64,000 bases of DNA from Tubulanus polymorphus (Eukaryota > Nemertea > Palaeonemertea > Tubulaniformes > Tubulanidae), in the NCBI RefSeq assembly GCF_964204645.1, contig NC_134034.1, forward strand, positions 3,752,072 through 3,816,071. The letters run 5' to 3'. Numbering within the stretch: position 1 is the first letter of the stretch; the number at the start of each line of letters is the position of its first letter. Positions 59,319 through 64,000 of this stretch are shown piece after piece. A model generated the notes under the pieces. That model saw nothing but the letters and a program-made list of their open reading frames with translations, was not told where the DNA came from and did not search any database. Made by a program: the position numbers and the translations under genes.

Positions 59319-61220
59319 TTAGCGATCGACGCAAACCGCCTGTACCCTACAACCACGTCCACCAGTACATCTAGCAGATGGTACACATGTTTTCTGGCCG
59401 GATCTAATTGCCATGATATTTGGGTTCATATGCGCCATTCTGAAAATATGAAAAAATCGAGATATTAGGAATCGATTGCAGAAATCTAAAGTAGGCATAC
59501 TAGAATATTTCAAAGGAAGGGGATGTCCTCTTCTGATCATCCCCAGAAATCTTTTAAAAATTAGTCTCATTTTATGGCGTTTTTAGGCAATGCTTGATCA
59601 TCTCATATATTCAGAATTGTACCTTGCTCTTACGAATACGTATCTCTTTCCTATCAGGGGATACAAATACTCACGGGTAAAATAGGCCGCAAGATCGGAC
59701 GACGAGATCGTCGGGACACGAGACAGTCGGTGAGCTGGCATATCCGCTCGAATCGACTTCATACTCGTCCACAGCATTATCACAGGTGGCGATCGGCTGT
59801 AAAAACAACGTGATTTGAACCAGACGACCATGCATAATATACGTCGTGAATGTGATCTTTTAACCGAGAAATTGCAAGAGTAATGCGCCGTCAATCTACC
59901 ATTCGTACCCACCCCTCGAGAAAATTTGCTGCCAGATCCACTCCCAAACAATCTGTTTTATGTATGTACCCGACCAAGACAATATGCAATCTGCACCCAT
60001 CCTGCAGACAATCTGCTGGTTGTATACCCACCCCTCAGGCAATTTGTTGTTCCCACCCCCTTCAGGCAATCTGCTGTTTGTATCCACCCCTAAGACTATT
60101 TTCTGTCTGTACCCTGCACCCCTATCTGATGTAGCACCACCCTTCAGACAATCTGCTGTTTGTACCTGCACCCCTTAGACAATCTGCTATCTGCAACAAC
60201 CCCTCAGACAATCTGATGTCTGTATCCTGCACCCCTTCAGACAATCTGCTGTCTGAAACAACCCCTCAGACAACCTGATGTCTGTACCCTGCACACCTTC
60301 AAGCAATCTACTGTCTGCAACAACCCCTCAGACAACACCTGCAAAGAATTATTCAATAATTGATGAAATGTCATTTTTTATTTTCTTTTTCAATCAAGTA
60401 CCTGGACTACAGGTTTCCCACCGGTATGTGTCACTCTACAAGTGTTTCCAATCACCCAATTCGAGTCGCAATTGGCCTGCGAGGAACAACGACATCGGAC
60501 AACGGCATACCCCGCCGGACATGCGACCGCGCTGGCGGCGTTATCAGCAGCCGAAGTTGCTGGTCCAGTCTGCTGGACTGTTGCGCCAAGCACGTCGCTC
60601 GCGAACAGGAATCCTTCAATCAAATGAGAATATTTATAATGTAATTGAAAAATCTATCATCCGCACGTGTACAAATCGGGAAAATGGTGGAGGGGTTATA
60701 CGAATTTCCATAGATATAAGGTATAGAGTTAACGAGCTAATTTCATCCCTTATCGAAATGTGATTTGCATATGTTTGAGCGCGTACAAAATAATGTGTAG
60801 TGCTAAAAACGGATGGCTGATTTTAGGCTTGATTTTACCAAGTACGCTAGAACCCTCGGCTATTGTTGGGAGTTCTGGATGGCTGATTTATCTATGGCTA
60901 ATATTCAAAAAGCCTCAGAAACACCATCTTTATCTCTCAAATTTGGAATTGAGTCTATTGATTATTTGATTGGTAGATTCCGTTTAATTTTTGATTTAGT
61001 ATCCCTTACAAACCCACCACCTACCTGGCCATCGAAAAAGGGGGTACCATTTTGCATACCACTCCAAGCCTCAGGATATATGTATCTTCTAGGCAAAAGG
61101 TTTTTCTGAGGAACCATTTGTTCTAAGAGTGTATTTCGGAGGAGATTCCCCAGCCGGGGAAGGTTAAGTATAAAGGCTATGGTTTGTACATACCAATTAT
61201 TATTCCGACGAGAAACTTCA
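59319..61220 (-). CDS. Gene D: secreted 12-Cys two-module protein
   Basis: Coding exons 61193-61220, 60402-60613, 59675-59796 and 59319-59439, phases 1, 0, 2; 160 aa. Signal peptide MKFLVGIIIGFLFASDVLG. Module 1: ACPAGYAVVRCRCSSQANCD, NTCRVTHTGG, PIATC. Module 2: SCPDDLVVRSCGLFYP, KTCVPSARC, CRVQAVCVDR then TAA, ending four residues earlier than gene C. Exon 3 is two codons longer than in A-C and differs most from gene C (DNAVDEYEVDSSGYASSPTV). The conserved Trp after the exon 3-4 junction is Met here. All 12 cysteines are kept, so the copy looks functional. ATG directly after CTTTTCAG; promoter and untranslated exon inferred at 61807-61873. Confidence 0.88.
59900..60340 (-). repeat. Intronic minisatellite in gene D, expanded
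   Basis: About 14 irregular ~30-bp units around CAGACAATCTGCTGT(C/T)TGTA with ACCC(C/T)TGCACCCC spacers. It occupies intron 2 of gene D, about twice the length of the version in gene C. Confidence 0.85.
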
Positions 61221-61715
61221 TCTGAAAAGATTATAAGATCGTATACATGCGTCCGTTAATGATTTATTCAGGCTCAAAGAAGATGTTTCTAGCAACACCT
61301 TATAACCGAGTCCAATCCTTTAGGGGACGGTGGGGAAAATGGCCATGTAAACTTTAGATGACAGAAAAGAAAATTTATCAAAGTCATTATCAAGAAATAG
61401 GGAAGGATCCTCAAAAAAATATCTCGGGCCCAGAGGATCCAGTCAGCTTTTGTAAAAGGTTCGTGGTTAGCTAATCGGTCAAGGTGGAGACAAGCGCTGA
61501 AAACTAAAAATTCACAACCATCAAAACTTTGAACAATTGGTACAACCCATGGTTTCCATAGGGTTCTGATAAACATTTGAGTATCGAGAGTCAAACTTTA
61601 ACGTTTGGAAAATTTGCTGGTTTTCTTGAAAATCCACTAATTGCCATTTGAATTAACTTTTCAATTATCTCTCACTCAGAACGAATTGATTAAACGGGTG
61701 ATGACAACCGACGGG
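61221..61715. other. Inferred first intron of gene D
   Basis: Aligns with 54231-54740 in unit C (CAATTGGTACAACCCATGG, ATTGATTAAACGGGTGA). No coding content. Confidence 0.5.
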
Positions 61716-61795
61716 AAAAAATAGGGACAAAAAATTCAACAATGCGGACCCGGCGGGTACCAAAAAAATGGCGCCTGGAAAATGCAAAAATGCTT
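61716..61795. repeat. GGCGCC-type TIR fragment in unit D
   Basis: AATTCAACAATGCGGACCCG then GCGGGTACC and ATGGCGCCTGGAAAATGC are the inverse of 19358-19440. It is absent at the equivalent place in unit C (after 54735), so it is an insertion after the duplication or a loss from C. Confidence 0.65.
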
Positions 61796-61806
61796 ATTCA
61801 ACTCAC

Positions 61807-61873
61807 CTTGTGTTGTATTTGCTGGTTGTGGTTAACGGTCGCATGATGTGAATAATTATCTTTATATATATAC
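61807..61873 (-). promoter_or_regulatory. Probable TATA box and untranslated first exon of gene D
   Basis: On the minus strand GTATATATATAAAG (61873-61861) is followed by ~55 bp ending in ACAACACAAG and the donor GTGAGT (from 61806). Spacing and flanking words match unit C. Transcription would start about 61835-61840. Confidence 0.55.
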
Positions 61874-62837
61874 TTAATGCAGCGATGCACCTGTTACAGG
61901 GATCATTACTTAGAGTTTTATGTAAGGGGGCAGAGTAGGAGTGCGTCAAATTATATTTTCATATATTTCATTCATTATATTTTTTACTACCTTTCCTGTT
62001 TATTGGCGGTTCATGCAGTTCTCATTGTGCTTTAGTTCAACTGTTTTTTTTAAGTTTAGGGCATTCGCAGCGGTGCTTGTAGTTGGTCCGGTGGTTGGAC
62101 GAGCGGTTGCTGATGCTGATCGGACTCTATTCCTTCCGGTTGGTCATATTCTGGGGCGATACTGGAACTAATAGTTCTTATATTGTTGAAGCATTGCCGT
62201 GAGCTCGTGCGGGAGTGAAAGGGTTATCACCTGCTGTAGAGGTATAATCTAGGGAACAGCATTGTCCTATCTGAAACGTCAAATGCCGTCCCCACTGGTG
62301 GCATGAACCATCGGTCCCAAGCAGTGTATTTCGATCGGTTGATATTTCGGTAAATGGGTATCTCAAGCCACGGGTTGATTTGAAATGGGTTCAACGGATT
62401 ACTCATTACTCTCTGGGTGGTGATTTGGGGCTTCCCCAGTTACAGGCTAAGCTTTAAGAAGGATCACCGAGCGTGAACAGGGCTAATGTGGTATGTTATT
62501 GATGTTTCATATGGCAGGCGTGGAATTTTTTTGAGTGTGGTAACAGTTGCTTGGGCCGCGATGTTTCGTAGCGTAGGCATAATATGTCTGCAAGAAACTT
62601 ATATTTCAAGGTGGGGCAAGCATTGATGACAGGAACCTGGACAGAGCCATAAGGCTATGTGTACGTGTATAGGCTCAATTCGTTTCTGCTCTCAATTGTT
62701 GCGTTCGAAAAAAACCCAAGAATCACCACCAGCAAAAATCTATTTCCACCTATTTCCTTTACAATGGTGTTATTTAACTAGCCAGGGACTGGCGAGTTAA
62801 TTGAAACTCAACGGAAACTTTTGTTTCAAAAATGTGA

Positions 62838-63032
62838 AGTAATCGGTGTGATGTAGTTTGACCTAGTTTTCGCACCCAAAGTACATTTTACCTAACTCCT
62901 TCGGTAGCAACAAATGTCAGCGTGTCTCGGGTGCCTGGCCATATCACTACATATCTGTTTTGCCTCTCCGTCTCTGGTCATGCAAAATGTTTCCCCCTTG
63001 GGGATTGGTTGAGAGTTGATGTATGTATGAAA
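62838..63032. other. Intergenic
   Basis: Nothing recognised. Confidence 0.4.
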
Positions 63033-63305
63033 TCAAAACTCATTAATCATCTTCGCAGCAGTACATTCCGGAGAACTGCTCAAAGATGATTCAGGGTGGT
63101 TATCAAATACAAACGACAAAAGTTTGGACGTCAGACATTGCTGATAGCTCCATCTGGCAATGTCTCCAATTGACGAATTTAATATTTCTTTCAAATCATC
63201 GCGATTGCAATTGCGGTTCACTTTGTTTAAGCACTGTTTAGTTTCGATTGAGCGCTCTCTAATTGAACACGGGCCCAATCCGGTTCGAGCCTGATCCGTG
63301 CCAAT
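63033..63305 (-). CDS. Possible 3'-terminal exon of a small Cys-containing protein
   Basis: An open frame on the minus strand reads ARTGLGPCSIRERSIETKQC then LNKVNRNCNRDDLKEILNSS, with two further cysteines (YQQCLTSK, SSPECTAAK), ending MINEF and TAA. GATCAG at 63306-63311 could be the acceptor, though its polypyrimidine tract is weak. Five cysteines and predicted helices suggest a secreted helical protein, but no signal-peptide exon could be joined and no family is recognised. The composition is more coding-like than the surroundings. Confidence 0.4.
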   Translation of the reverse strand: MGTDQARTGLGPCSIRERSIETKQCLNKVNRNCNRDDLKEILNSSIGDIARWSYQQCLTSKLLSFVFDNHPESSLSSSPECTAAKMINEF

Positions 63306-63489
63306 TTGGCCAGGGCCAAATCGTCAACTTTTTTATCTAGGGTTTACGTGTATTTTAGGTGTATCGAATTATGTAGAGATTAAGTAATTGGAGACAAAAG
63401 AAAGTTACGCACGAATGAAAGCAGTGAACCTAAAATTGTGACTGTGGCAAATCCTGCAATGTATGACAAACGTTCACCTTTGAAAAGAA

Positions 63490-63499
63490 TATATAAAAG
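63490..63499 (+). promoter_or_regulatory. Candidate TATA box
   Basis: TATATAAAAG, a strong TATA match, ~375 bp upstream of the ATG at 63866. It may drive that gene, with a long leader. Confidence 0.35.
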
Positions 63500-63865
63500 T
63501 TGTCTAGTCGTTTTGACCTTTTGGTATGCATACTAAACTGATCGTCGCATAAGATAAAAACGCTGACAAGCGCGTCGAGTGATTAGCCAATAAAAGATAC
63601 TAACCAGATAGTGTGTACATATATAGCCTACGACGAGAAGAGAACCTGATATAAAAACAATAAGCATGAAAACAGGAAAACTTCGAAGAAGGTTTACAGA
63701 ATCTATTTGAAATCACTAGAGCTTCACCGGGTAAAAGGTTATCACGTCAACGGAAAAACAAATGCGTACTAGGAATGACACTGATTGAGCGAGCGCGGTA
63801 ATTCTTGTATTGCGTAAGGCCTATAACATTATTTTTGCTAGAACGCCGTCTAAAGTCTTATCTGA

Positions 63866-64000
63866 GATGGCCGTTACTTCAACGACCGAAAAGACAGCAA
63901 AAACTACTGATAACTCGAACAATCTGTTAGAAACAATCATCATCATATCTGGCAGTTTGATCTCTGCCTTTATTGTGGGAGGTAATTATGCCGATGGTAT
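63866..64000 (+). CDS. N-terminus of a membrane protein, runs off the window
   Basis: The ATG starts MAVTSTTEKTAKTTDNSNNL, a Thr/Asn-rich extracellular-type head without a signal peptide. It is followed by LETIIIISGSLISAFIVGG, a clear membrane helix. Either coding continues (NYADG) or GTAATT after GGGAG is a splice donor. The arrangement, a short polar N-terminus then a first helix, fits a multi-pass receptor or channel, but too little is visible to name it. Confidence 0.4.

Larger units (their letters stand above)
59070..62837 (+). repeat. Segmental duplication, unit D
   Basis: Collinear with 51285-56158 (landmarks given there). It contains gene D on the minus strand. Its right end is the single-copy version of the 240-bp block duplicated in unit C. 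Confidence 0.88.

Noticed and set aside
59883-60178. Pro/Ser/Thr/Cys-rich frames on both strands
   Set aside because: Translations of the CAGACAATCTG intron minisatellite.
61941-62171. 76-aa hydrophobic frame resembling the helix of the 57.6-kb gene (VVGPVVGRAVADAD)
   Set aside because: The equivalent sequence in unit C is not open, and the likeness to VVGLAIAGINAAL is short and probably chance.

Overview
The window looks like AT-rich, repeat-dense nuclear DNA from an invertebrate animal. Genes are split by GT-AG introns, carry AATAAA poly(A) signals, and encode animal-type proteins: a Ly6/three-finger GPI protein, an Ig-domain protein and small Cys-rich secreted proteins. Non-LTR retrotransposons of the CR1/Jockey group, tRNA-derived SINEs and many terminal-inverted-repeat (TIR) elements surround them. 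A marine lophotrochozoan or a deuterostome invertebrate would fit, but the sequence alone does not fix the phylum. There are no prokaryotic operons and no CRISPR array.

Layout. 0-7 kb: a 5'-partial Ly6-type gene (2026-2987) among small inverted-repeat elements. 7-15 kb: a decayed LINE split by a GCGAC-rich tandem TIR element, a 1.76-kb foldback element with a 0.53-kb relative, and a 20-bp minisatellite. 15-27 kb: mostly anonymous DNA with a ~370-bp (TA)n tract and two tiny secreted-peptide genes (21.2 and 25.9 kb) that share a signal peptide but not a mature peptide. 27.2-46.4 kb: a large imperfect palindrome whose arms carry divergently oriented copies A and B of a four-coding-exon secreted protein. 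The right arm was later split by two LINEs, one on each strand. 47.2-49.95 kb: a four-exon secreted Ig-domain gene on the minus strand. 51.3-62.8 kb: a direct segmental duplication carrying copies C and D of the same secreted family, with an unrelated two-exon secreted protein gene between them. 63-64 kb: a possible 3' exon on the minus strand and the start of a membrane-protein gene running off the window.

The most notable system is the four-member family A-D. Each member is about 160-167 aa, with a signal peptide and 12 conserved cysteines in two modules. The module pattern (C-P-x-G...C, then N-x-C-x-V, then A-x-C) recalls the Cys-rich C-terminal domain of PCSK9, without any protease. All four share intron phases and an ATG directly after a TTTTCAG acceptor, which implies an untranslated first exon. 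C and D also keep a TATA box at matching distance. Together with the signal-conserved peptide pair, the 135-aa secreted protein, the Ig protein and the Ly6 protein, the window looks like an evolving locus of extracellular products, amplified by segmental and inverted duplication.
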